From Escarpia spicata (lineage: Eukaryota > Annelida > Polychaeta > Sabellida > Siboglinidae), in the NCBI GenBank assembly GCA_963995525.1, contig OZ023205.1, forward strand, positions 68,823,859-68,887,858: 64,000 nucleotides of DNA, given 5' to 3'. A program made the translations under genes and the position numbers. The notes under the pieces were generated by a model that had not been told where the DNA came from, did not search any database, and was given only the letters and a program-made list of their open reading frames with translations. Below are positions 36,105 to 46,004 of the stretch, in pieces. Each line of letters opens with the position of its first letter. Positions within the stretch are counted from its first letter, which is position 1.

Positions 36105-36375
36105 AATGGTGCGTAATTATTTTTACAACTGCCATCTTGAAATTCAAGATGGCCTACGTCCACTAGGGCTCACATGTATCTAAGGCACACACGTATTAAA
36201 CTAAAAGGGTAGTGTTAATGCTAAGGGCCTATACTCCAATATAAAGATGTAAGGAATTATTTTAAATAATATTATAATGAAAAATTGGTGCAATTTGCAT
36301 GGTGGGCGACCATCTTGGATTTGGTAAACTTATCCTGCTTAGAAAAATTGCCACCCTAATTTTTTTAGACCTTTA
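36105..36375 (-). repeat. Dispersed repeat with ATGGCCGCC ends, copy 2 (inverted)
   Basis: The reverse complement of this segment aligns with 30775-31035: its ends GCCATCTTGAAATTCAAGAT and GGTAAACTTATCC...AATTGCCACCCTAAT match the other copy. GCCATCTTGAAATTCAAGATGGC at 36130-36152 is itself a perfect 22-23-base palindrome. Confidence 0.8.
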
Positions 36376-36379
36376 TAAC

Positions 36380-37570
36380 ATAAAGATTCATAATCAAGTC
36401 TACTGGATCACAATCTCATGTATTTCTGCAGACTCTGTCTACAGAACACTTATGTTAGTGATAAACCAGTCACAAACAGCAATCAATGATTATCCAGCTC
36501 AAATCATCTCTTTTTAGAAATTTTCGCTATCAAATGTGCCTTTTTCTCTTATAGCATTTCAACAGTTTCGAGCCGTCTTCATCAGACTTACTCTGTTAGA
36601 TGGAAAATTTGACAGTAAAAGCTTAATAAAGAGAAACAACTGAAGGATCCAGTCTGATGAATCTCTTCACACATTACATATCCTGCTCAATCTTGATAAA
36701 TCTTTCTTTGGTGCTGGACAGAGCAGTTGGAACCACCATCATCCTTTCAACATTGGCACTGTGAGCTGTTCTTGGGTGTTATGTGACCATGTAACATGTG
36801 ACAACCACCAACATGACATGACATGGCACCATGTCTTTAAAGTATGTGCATGCGTGCGGAGATCCAATGAGATAAGTAGAGATCAAATCAATGATGACAC
36901 TTAACACAGGCGTAACTTGCAGCATAGTAACACAAATCATATCAAACTCTACTCTTGCATGATACCAGACCACATATCAAACAGACTGTTACAAGGTTAA
37001 GGCACCCCACAACAGCACCAATGTAGACTTGAGTTTCCATTCCATACACACAAACTGCACTGGGTGTGGATGATTGCTGAAATCTGCTATTACCATTTGC
37101 AATTACATGCAGTCTCGAATTTGGCGGGGAGCATGCAGCCCTTTCCTGCAATGCTCCAGAACCTGGATATTGTGCCTCAGAAATTAAACAATAGTTCACA
37201 ACCAAATAATGGTGCCCAGAAAAATCTGGAAAAACCCTAAGCCAACTGTCCTTGCATTCAAGATGGCCAAATTTGAGGCCTGGACATGACACAACCGCAT
37301 AAACATGGGTGTCTGATATTGTTTCCCCTGGTATGTGACAAGCGAGGGGGGCCGCATTGCTGTTTTTCTATGCCGGTTCGCCCAAAATATACCAAATTGC
37401 CGCCTCGCAGTTATTTTGTGTGCCCATTTTTTCGTTCTTTCACGATATATATTCAGCGTCGGCGAGCGGTGCGAAATGACAGCACAAAGTCACTTATATT
37501 CCTCCAAAATTGCAGATTTGTCACAACATCGTTTAATCGCTCAGAGCCGGTTAGGATTTACCTCTTGAAA
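36380..37570. other. No recognised feature
   Basis: Includes a somewhat GC-richer patch at 37340-37560, with a 77-codon frame of no recognised family. Confidence 0.35.
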
Positions 37571-37578
37571 TTAACTCC

Positions 37579-37618
37579 ATTGGACAATGTGAATGACATC
37601 ACTTGTCAGTTGTCCAAT
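37579..37618. promoter_or_regulatory. Candidate promoter: inverted CCAAT boxes around a CRE-like site
   Basis: ATTGGACAA (37579-37587) and TTGTCCAAT (37610-37618) are exact reverse complements, each with a CCAAT box, and TGACATCA (37594-37601) lies between them. Divergent CCAAT boxes with a CRE-like element are a common core-promoter arrangement in animals. An ATG follows at 37710. No TATA box is seen. Confidence 0.3.
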
Positions 37619-37709
37619 CACAGAGTATTCCCATGGGATCCCCGGTTTCTCCAACGGTGACACCTTGCAGAGTTTCGATATATACTAGAAATACAGACAT
37701 TCATGTAAC

Positions 37710-37723
37710 ATGGCACCCAAAGG
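37710..37723 (+). other. Possible short first coding exon
   Basis: ATGGCACCCAAAGG is followed by GTAACT, a fair donor site, giving MAPKG- before an intron. It lies 90 bases past the CCAAT/CRE cluster. Too short to be convincing alone. Confidence 0.15.
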
Positions 37724-37929
37724 GTAACTGCGTCTGGGAGACATGTGGAGCTCGGAGGTGAAAAAAACAACTAAAACAGTAGCTGAATTAAGATGTATTT
37801 TGCGCTAAATTTTACTATTATAGTGTGTGCTCACATTAAATCAGAATGCTGGTGTAGCTGATATTGAATTTCTGGTTTATGATACATTGACAGTGGTGGG
37901 AGTAAAAACCGTGCAGGCTGATGGCACTA

Positions 37930-38041
37930 CGTCACTAGTCGGCACTTGTGTCGAATCCGGACCCTTCTGAAGCCCAAATAAAAACCTTCAATCCTATTCA
38001 CTAGTCGGCACTTGTGTCGAATCCGGATCCTTTTGAAGCCA
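37930..38041. repeat. Direct repeat of ~43 bp, two copies
   Basis: CACTAGTCGGCACTTGTGTC followed by GAATCCGGAYCCTTYTGAAG appears at 37932-37975 and 37999-38041, separated by about 25 bases. Confidence 0.9.
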
Positions 38042-38483
38042 AAATAGCGACTCGGTTTGCGTTAGTATGTGCTGCTGCGGCCGTGCGTTAGCCGTTACCG
38101 CACAACTCACGTAATATGAGCGAAATAACAAATCAGGGCGCTATTTATGCCTCAAATGGGGGTAAGACGCAATATTCTTAAAGATAAATATGCCTAGGAT
38201 AATGCTGAATGATGGAACTATCTCACTGAGGTATCAAAGTTAGGCAAAACTCAAGTTATAATGGGGAAATCGAGGCAGGTCCAGATTTGACACAAGAGCC
38301 CACAGACACAAGTCTATTCAACTAATATTCTATGCTGGTTTTTTTGTTAGCAAAATAAGGAATGTGATTCGTAAGATATCTTTGTGCTAAATATATAATA
38401 CATATTCCCACAATGTTGTGCAAATAAACTTTTGGGAAAGGTCATTTGAGTGAAATACTTACGAATATAAACCACCAAAGTTC

Positions 38484-38745
38484 ACATCTCATAAAATATA
38501 TGTGTATACTAACAGGTTATCAATAACTTGGGCTAGACAATTATATATTTGGTCAGAAATTGGATATACTAAACAACTTATATTGTTTTCAAAAAAAGGA
38601 AAACATCTCATAAAAGACGCATATTGCCCAAAACCGTGTATACTAACGGGTTATCAATAACTTGGGCTAGACAATGATATATTTGGTCAGAAATTTGATA
38701 TACTAAACAACAACTTATATTGTTTTACAAAAAAAGGAAAACAGA
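38484..38745. repeat. Tandem duplication of ~120-135 bp
   Basis: GGTTATCAATAACTTGGGCT, ATATATTTGGTCAGAAAT, GATATACTAAACAA and CTTATATTGTTTT repeat in order; the second unit has short insertions (ACGCATATTGCCC, AAC). Confidence 0.9.
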
Positions 38746-39059
38746 AAGAAACAAACTTTTGTGGCATTCCAGAAATGACTGTTTAATTGATTGCATAGCA
38801 TGCTATCAACAAATAAAATATAATCTTTGGAACACAAACCACCAATTTACCGTAATATTATAATACTATAATCATTTAAAGGCGGTGATGAAAGAGTCTT
38901 CAGATGATACCACTGGATGCTTCCCAGAGAAGTCTAGATGGTGTTTGATTGAACAGGTCTACCAGGGAGTAAAGTGCAAAAGTGCTTTGAGCAGTCCTTA
39001 GGACTGGATACTGCGATATATAAGAACATACCTTTTACTTTGTTATTGATTCTGTCGAC

Positions 39060-39230
39060 GTGATAAAAAGGCCTGGGGTTAGGGCAAGGAAAACATCACC
39101 ACAACCAAGAACCAGTGGTAAAGTGGAAACCACACCTCAACTGAGTACCAGTGGTCAAGTGGAAACCACACCTCAACACAATGAAACAATCATGATTACT
39201 GACATTTATCAATCACAATTACTACATTTA
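39060..39230 (+). other. Basic, TSGKVETTP-repeat open frame, possible exon
   Basis: The frame reads KRPGVRARKTSPQPRTSGKV and then LSTSGQVETTPQHN, with an 11-codon internal duplication. Its Lys/Arg/Pro-rich character could be a nuclear protein exon, with a GTAAAG donor option near 39118. No family and no good acceptor. Confidence 0.15.
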
Positions 39231-39412
39231 CAAGTAGTGTCTTGTTGTTTTATATCTTTCCCTCTATATTCAAGAGTAAAGATTAAAACATCTCAGAATG
39301 CACCATTTTTAAGCTAGTTAAAAAAATCTCCATCCTTGAGATTTCCATCCTTGGTCAAATGTGCATTTCCAAAAAAAGAAACCTGTGAATTCAAGACTAC
39401 TTTTTCTCTGCA

Positions 39413-39457
39413 GGTACATCAGGTACATCAGGTACATCAGGTACATCAGGTACACCA
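39413..39457. repeat. 9-bp tandem repeat x5
   Basis: AGGTACATC repeated five times, the last with a C change. Confidence 0.92.
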
Positions 39458-39804
39458 AACACAGCCAAGCATTTGACCTACTGGAAATGTAATTTCCAGA
39501 CATGCTGTTTCATGTGAATTACCCGTATTTGATACAGATAGTTCAGTTGATTAATACAAATGTTTTTAGTTCGAATATATCCGTATCCAAATGTATAGGC
39601 AGCTTTCCAGTGAAACAAGTATATTTATTTAATTTTGATGTACACCCAGTCACTGTACACTTGTACATTTTGTAGCCTGATAGATGGTGACTCTTAACTG
39701 AATTTAATTACATAATTACACAATTTATAAAATTCAAATAAAAAATACAGGTTTCAACCACAATAAAACAGCATGATTGCATTTTATCGATCGGTGCCCG
39801 ACAG

Positions 39805-39983
39805 TAGAGCTTTACCTGTGCGTACCTGTAGAAAGGTTGCTGAGACAGAGACTAGCCAACGAGAGGTCCGCCTTCACCACTCCTGTTGCCTTCCTGCCAA
39901 CACGAGAAATTCATTCAGCACATACAGATCCTGGTGGCGCTGACAACTTGGCCAAGGATTTATTGATTTCTAAATATGCCTAA
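39805..39983 (+). CDS. Candidate terminal coding exon of an unrecognised gene
   Basis: The frame is open after GTGCCCGACAG (acceptor-like AG at 39803-39804) and runs 58 codons to TAA at 39981-39983. It includes YLCVPVERLLRQRLANERSA and FLPTREIHSAHTDPGGADNL and ends AKDLLISKYA. Base composition is clearly richer in GC than the flanks, and codon third positions vary as in coding DNA. No transposon motif matches. The pyrimidine tract is weak, and a second frame is open for about 40 codons. It could be a host exon of a gene starting near 37.7 kb, but that link is speculation. Confidence 0.35.
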
Positions 39984-40268
39984 TTACCTGTCTGCTGGAG
40001 GCCGTATCACTGAGCCCCATTGACCAGAATCTTGGGACAACCAGCATGACTTCGAAAAGGAACCAACTGGAAGGCATTCTAAATCAATCATCCAATCCAC
40101 TGTAATCATGTTTGACTTGGACTGCTTTCCGGAAGGTTGATTGTGTTTACATTATACAAGGATTATGCAATTGCCATAATTATGTCAATAGTGTGAAACT
40201 GAGAAAATCACAATTTGTTTTCACATATATAATTACAATATAATACTGTACAATATATATATATATAT

Positions 40269-41233
40269 GTGACCCATCTTAACGAAATGAGTCGCATGTC
40301 GGAAATTTTTAATATTGAGTTATTAGTAGCGTTGGAAAGAGCAGAATCTCTGCTTTCACATGGTGTATCATGTAAGAAGATATCATAATTCTAACTGAAG
40401 TTATGGCTTAACAAACACATGTGGGGTAGAAACCTTCAAACCCAGAAAACGGCCGTCAAAGTTGATGCAAAATATTCGTTATGTTTCATGAAATGTACCT
40501 TAGTTACCGTGGACAGATCTAGCTAAAATGTTGTGCTTGTCAGGCTCACTTCTATCCTTTAAGTCTTCCAAAAAATACTCCTCGATCAAACTGTCAATCT
40601 GTGCGCGATCACTTCCATCCGAATTTAACAGCTTCGCCACGTTAAACGCCGTTCTTCACGTCTTCTTAATCGTTATCTGGGTCAGCAGTGACGTGGTGAA
40701 ATACATTGTGCGCATGCGTGTGTTTACAGATTATGTAAATGACCCATCACTGAACCAGTGAGAACAGTTGCCTGGGTCACGCAGTTGCTGTTGCTACCAC
40801 ATGATCCAAATTGTTTACACAGCTGGCGTAAACAGGGGGCGTCTTCCAAGCTCTCTGGAGGTCACAGAATGTAGTTATTAGCATATTTATGCCCATATAT
40901 TGGAAGATGACGCGTCAAGCTTCGTGGTGATATCCCATATGTTAGGAGCGTCCCAAAATTAGCAATTGCGAACGCGCGCAATTACTGGCATTTTCTGCAT
41001 TATTTAAAGGAAATCGAGCAGAACACTTCACACAGCTCTACAAAAATCGCTTTAAAATACACAAAACAGAGTTAATTAGAGGGTAGCTAGAGTAGCAATC
41101 GATAAAACGAATACCAAAGAATAATTTTCAGGGGAAATCTCAAAATCGGTGGATTCGCGATTTGTTCACATAAACAGCATTTACAGAAAATCAGATTTGC
41201 CGACATCTGACTCATTTTGTTAAGATGGGTCAC
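40269..41233. mobile_element. 965-bp DNA transposon with ~33-bp terminal inverted repeats
   Basis: The left end GTGACCCATCTTAACGAAAT continues GAGTCGCATGTCGG; the reverse complement of the right end reads GTGACCCATCTTAACAAAAT then GAGTCAGATGTCGG. Only two positions differ in about 33. Comparison with the uninterrupted sequence around 4240-4260 shows clean insertion into a TATATA run, so a TA or TATA target duplication is likely but cannot be sized in the microsatellite. No transposase is present, so it is a non-autonomous element. It carries a minus-strand coding-like segment (see 40500-40655). Confidence 0.88.
40500..40655 (-). other. Coding-like segment inside the TIR element, possible captured exon
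   Basis: The minus-strand frame reads NVAKLLNSDGSDRAQIDSLI, then EEYFLEDLKDRSEPDKHNIL, and ends ARSVHGN. The acidic, helical composition is strongly protein-like. The segment ends CCACG|GTAACT, a fair splice donor. No ATG is seen just upstream (AACGTGGCG occupies the place). It could be the first exon of the autonomous parent's transposase or of a captured host gene. Family unknown. Confidence 0.35.
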
Positions 41234-42058
41234 ATATATATGCATAATAAATTATATATCCATTACATTATATTTGTTTGGATAAATAAAATTTAGAAAC
41301 ATCGTTATTATTATAATTACCATAGTTTAATTTTTGTGGCGAATAAATAATTACTCTATGTTTTTAAATGTTTACAAACAGTGCATCATAGTATAACAAT
41401 TATTTGGTTTATATTACTTGGTGAAAACATAAACAAAATAAGTGTCAAGAAAATGAATGGTTCGGTGTCAGGCTTGAACCGGCGTCGCCCGATTTTAAAA
41501 CCAATTACATGAAACCAACGTGTCTATCGACTGAGCTACCGAGAACAACGGAAATTCATTGACTGATTTAAGTTGTTATAATAAGTTGTACAACTCCTCC
41601 TTCATATATCGATATTCTAGTGATATTATGAGATTAAACAACATTAATTTATGTAGCTGGATACAATATCTGTTTGCTATGTATGTTTATTGGTGTAGAT
41701 TATCTCCTGTTGGTTGCAATTGATATAATTATTCTGAACACGAGCCAAAGCTCCGCGAAACCTTGCCGGCTTGTAGGCTCATTCGCATTCATTGTTTTGA
41801 ATAAAATTTGATTAATCTGGAACCGTAAGATAACTGCTTGTTCCTCTATGATGACTACTGTTTGTATTACATCAGAATATCGCACAATAACTCATTCTGA
41901 TGCTCGTTTCGACCCAAAAGCTGTCCTTGCTCTGAATGCATGCAAGAGGTCGGCCTGGTGCAAGTATATGATGACTATGACATCATGATACCATGTGATC
42001 GTCTAGCTCATTAATTTTCTGTTTTCCATGGGAATCGCTACACAGGCGGGTTTAAAAT

Positions 42059-42187
42059 CTAATTTATGCTACAAATGTATTTTTCTGTATTTTTTTAATG
42101 TTCTGGAATGTTACATACAATGTTAAACTTTATGTACACATGAAAAACACATGGATTTTAGCTAATGCCTTGTTTTTATTCCCTTTA
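42059..42187 (+). repeat. Direct flank repeat, copy 2
   Basis: Matches 4328-4446 on the same strand, with small insertions (TTCTGTATT near 42083; ACACATGG near 42147). Confidence 0.75.
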
Positions 42188-42358
42188 ACTTATTTAATAA
42201 TAATATACATTTTATGGACTAATAATAATATGATACAAAAGCTTAAACAATTTTTTTTAATCATGACATCTTATTAAATGGTAAGAATAATGTGTCATAA
42301 GTAGAATTTTAACAACACTGTCTAAAGTTTATTATAATTTCACTTACACAGAAATGTT

Positions 42359-42760
42359 AGTTCTAGTTGTTTCCAGCACTTGGCTGCATTCTACTGACTG
42401 ACTAGTTTATAGATTTTGTATACTGTAGTTAAAATTTCATGGACTTACGAGGTGTCACACATTCATTCGTTCAATTAATCAGCCTTTTATAAACATTATT
42501 GCCAAGCCGACCAAAGTTTCTATGCTGGCACTGATTGACCGTGGTCATTGCCAGGGTGCTTGTCATATTCAATGGTTCCTTTACATCCTAAATTGAAACA
42601 GGACCGACATTATCTCCAAGTCACGAGGGATACACAGTCATCAATGTTGAGACATGCAGGTTTTTACAAGGAATATGATTTATCTTGTGTTGAACTCAGA
42701 ACTTTGGCATGCAAGACAGATGTGCTAATCACTACTCTAGAAGCACTACCACGTCCCCTG
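42359..42760 (-). mobile_element. tRNA-derived SINE, copy 2
   Basis: Same family and orientation as 24160-24535. The minus-strand A box reads TAGTGATTAGCAC (42722-42734) and the B box GAGTTCAACAC (42688-42698). More decayed than copy 1 in the boxes, so unlikely to be transcribed. Confidence 0.72.
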
Positions 42761-42764
42761 TGGT

Positions 42765-43850
42765 GTTATATATATCCATGAGGATGGAATGATGATCAGT
42801 ATTTGATATAGTGCAACTTCTTCCACCACAATCATTTCAATTACTCAGCCCTTGAGCAAGTCAGTTCAAAGGGAGCAATAAAGACTCGCATCAAAAACAA
42901 AAATAAACATCACTACACGAGGTGCTTACTGAAGGTAGTGTTTCCTGTCATGAACAACTCATGGATGTTTTGGTGACTAGTCACAGTTTACTTCACATCC
43001 CTGCAGAGGAACATCATTAAACAGCAACAGAATAGGATGCTAGTGCTACTTTTCAGGTGATGGCGTTGTAATGACAATGTGTGATTGTCAGTATTTTAAT
43101 CATGTGTGCCACTGCTATGTACCGAACAGGGATGTTTCAACCCAAGTGTATAGCACCACTGTTCTGACAACTGCTACTGCTATAGGTGCTGGCGAGGACA
43201 CGGGTTTATGCCAGCATCTTCTTTCAAAAGAATTGTATAGATCTGGAAATGACTATCAGAAACAATTGTGTCTGAAGCCATTGTACACTTCTAGAACTAG
43301 ACTAGGCATATAGCATATACATATCAATTCCTGTAGTACTTTTACACATGCCCCCCATTTTGGTGTAATGAACTTCTGGTTTTTGTGATTAATACAGATA
43401 GTCATAGATATGCAGGTTGGATTTTTAAAATATGCTCAATTGTATCTTAGTGCTGCCCTTTTGTACAAAGTTAGACTTCTTTATGTTATTTATATTACAT
43501 ACATGAATACTTTCCAAATACAGTGTATTGCGATTTTACCAGGAGCACAACATTCCTTCTACAGTTTGGTGTAATAAATCAATATATATTCATCAAGCTA
43601 TATCCTATCTAGAGATCAAACAACCACGTCTATTACATATACTGTATAACATGAAGCATTGCACTTTCAGTGATTCTGTGTGGCACAGAATGCTGGTGAA
43701 TCATTCACTGTGTCATGTTAACAGTGTCATACATCTCACAACAGCTGCTAGTTATAATTTGGAAAATATAGCAGGGATCCTGTTACCACCAGGATTGAGG
43801 GGAGGTGCAGGTGGTTTGACAATTGTTGCGTTGTTAGTGTATGAGCCTTC
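42765..43850. other. No recognised feature
   Basis: A frame over 43528-44067 is open but runs into the minisatellite; its first 110 codons show no family signature. Confidence 0.4.
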
Positions 43851-43857
43851 TACATGG

Positions 43858-44067
43858 CAATCGTCATATGCGTACCCACCAATCGTCATATGCGTACCCA
43901 CCAATCGTCATATGCGTACCCACCAATCGTCATATGCGTACCCACCAATCGTCATATGCGTACCCACCAATCGTCATATGCGTACCCACCAATCGTCATA
44001 TGCGTACCCACCAATCGTCATATGCGTACCCACCAATCATCATATGTGTACCCACCAATCGTCATAA
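43858..44067. repeat. 22-bp minisatellite x9.5
   Basis: The unit begins CAATCGTCATATGCGTACCC; the ninth copy has two changes. It contains the NdeI palindrome CATATG and runs open in all three plus frames, which explains three overlapping artefact frames. Confidence 0.97.
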
Positions 44068-44525
44068 CTGATGAAGAACTGTTTTGGCAATACACATGTA
44101 CAACTAGAAGGTTGTGCCTCGTAACGAGTGCTGTAATGAAACTTTTTAAGCATGCAGGCTTTAATATTACACATTGTTCTGATGTATCTAAGGTTCCATT
44201 TGAAAACAAGTGAACAAAGATATCAACATTTGACCAAACACAATACTGGCATTCCATGCAGACTGGTGAATTTCTGATTATCTGAAATTCCTACAGGCTG
44301 TGAAATAAGACCGGTCCGATCGTTCGAGACGAATAGTTTCAGTGACGGGACTAATAGGTAGTCCATGTTTGGTGGAGCAGTCCCATCAGACTAGCTGTGT
44401 ACATGCTAGTTGGGTGTTGCGATGGAATAAAACAAAATAAGACAATAAGGTAGCATTTTATAACATGCAGCTAAATATTCCCTACGACCATTAAATGGGA
44501 AACTTGCTGAACGTGGTGAATGTAA

Positions 44526-44551
44526 ATGGCGGCTGTTTACATCCAGTGAGT
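44526..44551 (+). other. Possible first coding exon with YY1-like start and strong donor
   Basis: AAATGGCGGC matches the YY1/short-leader start context of many animal genes. Codons ATG GCG GCT GTT TAC ATC are followed by CA|GTGAGT, a strong donor. The coding part would be only 20 bases (MAAVYI). Confidence 0.22.
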
Positions 44552-44559
44552 ACAAGATA

Positions 44560-45560
44560 GGTAGTGCCGCCTAGTGATCATGAGTTATGAGCGACATGGA
44601 CAAACACGATACATGGGTTACAGACATTGTTCCGTGCTGTCCCATCGTGGTCGTTGTCGAGTTATTCCCGCATCGGGTGATTATTTTAGCAAGTCACCAA
44701 ACGCCAGCAATGTTACTGTTTGTTTAATTGGCTTCATGGAAGGAACCGCTAATGAAAAGTATAGGCCAAATGATGCAACTTAGTCCGACAATGTCGGTCC
44801 TTCGTCATCGCCAGGCTTCAAATTCTGCTGGCATCGCCCTGTCCACCACTGCTGTTTGCTGCCCCTCATTAAACCAGTCATTTCTTCTGATGACTTTACA
44901 AATGGATCTATGAAATCACGTGTATTTGTTTCTATTAATGACACATTTAGTTGAACATTTAATTGAAATGAGAAACGGCTTGTTTTCTTTATAAAATAAA
45001 GCCATTTTACTATGTGCCATAACAGTCACATATATATATATATATATGAAACAACAGTATGATTGATGGTATCTGGCAGATTAATTTTTAAGGACTAGTA
45101 AAACAATATCAAGATTAGTTGTTTCTGAGTCAGCTAGTCCAACGGACTACCTATCAACTAAATCCACTGTGCATCCTGTTTCTATTAAATCACCATTGAA
45201 GAAAGTAACAGTAAAAGATGACCACTGGGCACTTCAACAACAAAATAAATATCATGCTAGAACATTGGGAATGGGCTTAAATTAAAGGTAATAGATTGTG
45301 GATCACATAACTGTTTATTATATTAAGATATCTCTAATAGGTCAAAATATATAGCAATTTTAAGACGGCAAAACAGCATAATTTTGGTGTATCTCTTACA
45401 ATGGCAAAATGGACTCGTTTTTGTGTTTTCTGTGGATAAATATTTGCTTTAAAATGTCATAACTTTATTTAGATTTATTTATATAGATATTTAAATACTG
45501 TTTTCATCGTTTTCAAATACACTGACTAGAGTAATATATTTACAATATTTAACCAAATTA
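44560..45560. other. No recognised feature apart from a TA run
   Basis: A 69-codon frame (44574-44783) is not recognised. A short TA repeat is at 45029-45047; the rest is AT-rich. Confidence 0.4.
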
Positions 45561-45571
45561 ATTCAATTAAT

Positions 45572-46000
45572 TAGTCAATTTTAGTTATGTAGCATGCAAA
45601 CTCAACAGACTGACACATTTCTAAAGACCATAATATCCATGAATAGGAAGATATTTATACATATTATGCAAGGTGTATAACCACATTACTCATGGTAATA
45701 TATATATATATAAACTATTCATTTATTAATAATAACTTCATTAATAAGTCAATATTGGTTAATTAGCACACTACCTCAACAGACTGACACATTTCATTAA
45801 AAGGTCATAATGTCCATGATTATGAAGATATTTGTATAATTTATGCAAGCTGTAAAACTACATGAATTAGTAAATAAATGTTAAACATACATAATTATTA
45901 ATTTAATAATATAATTAATAAGTCAATATTGGCTAAAGACATTTCAAGAAAAGGCCATAATGTTCAATTAATAAAAATTATTGCATAATGAAATTGATAT
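45572..46000. repeat. Diverged tandem triplication, period ~174 bp
   Basis: CAACAGACTGACACATTTC occurs at 45603 and 45777 (174 bases apart), each followed by CATAATRTCCATGA, GAAGATATTT and TTATGCAAG. A third, deleted copy at about 45930 keeps AATAAGTCAATATTGGC, ACATTTCA and GGCCATAATGTTCA. This is a satellite-length period. Confidence 0.75.
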
Positions 46001-46004
46001 TATT

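Larger units (their letters stand above)
40190..42050 (-). mobile_element. Dispersed repeat, copy 2 (inverted), split by a TIR transposon
   Basis: The reverse complement of 41234-42050 aligns with 3500-4250, and that of 40190-40268 aligns with 4250-4315. Between them sits the 965-bp element 40269-41233. The tRNA-like boxes are kept on the minus strand: A box TAGCTCAGTCGA (41528-41539) and B box GGTTCAAGCC (41471-41480). The THAP-like frame is broken by stops. A 60-codon minus-strand frame at 41700-41885 is the shadow-frame counterpart of one at 3613-3798. Confidence 0.75.

Noticed and set aside
37286..37660. 124- and 77-codon plus frames
   Set aside because: Overlapping frames in a GC-richer patch with no recognisable domain; the second half overlaps the promoter-like element.
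43858..44067. CRISPR-like array
   Set aside because: Head-to-tail identical 22-bp units without spacers in an animal genome; a minisatellite.
43528..44213. Three overlapping plus frames over the 22-bp array
   Set aside because: All three frames are open because the 22-bp unit lacks stops; no unique domain outside the array.
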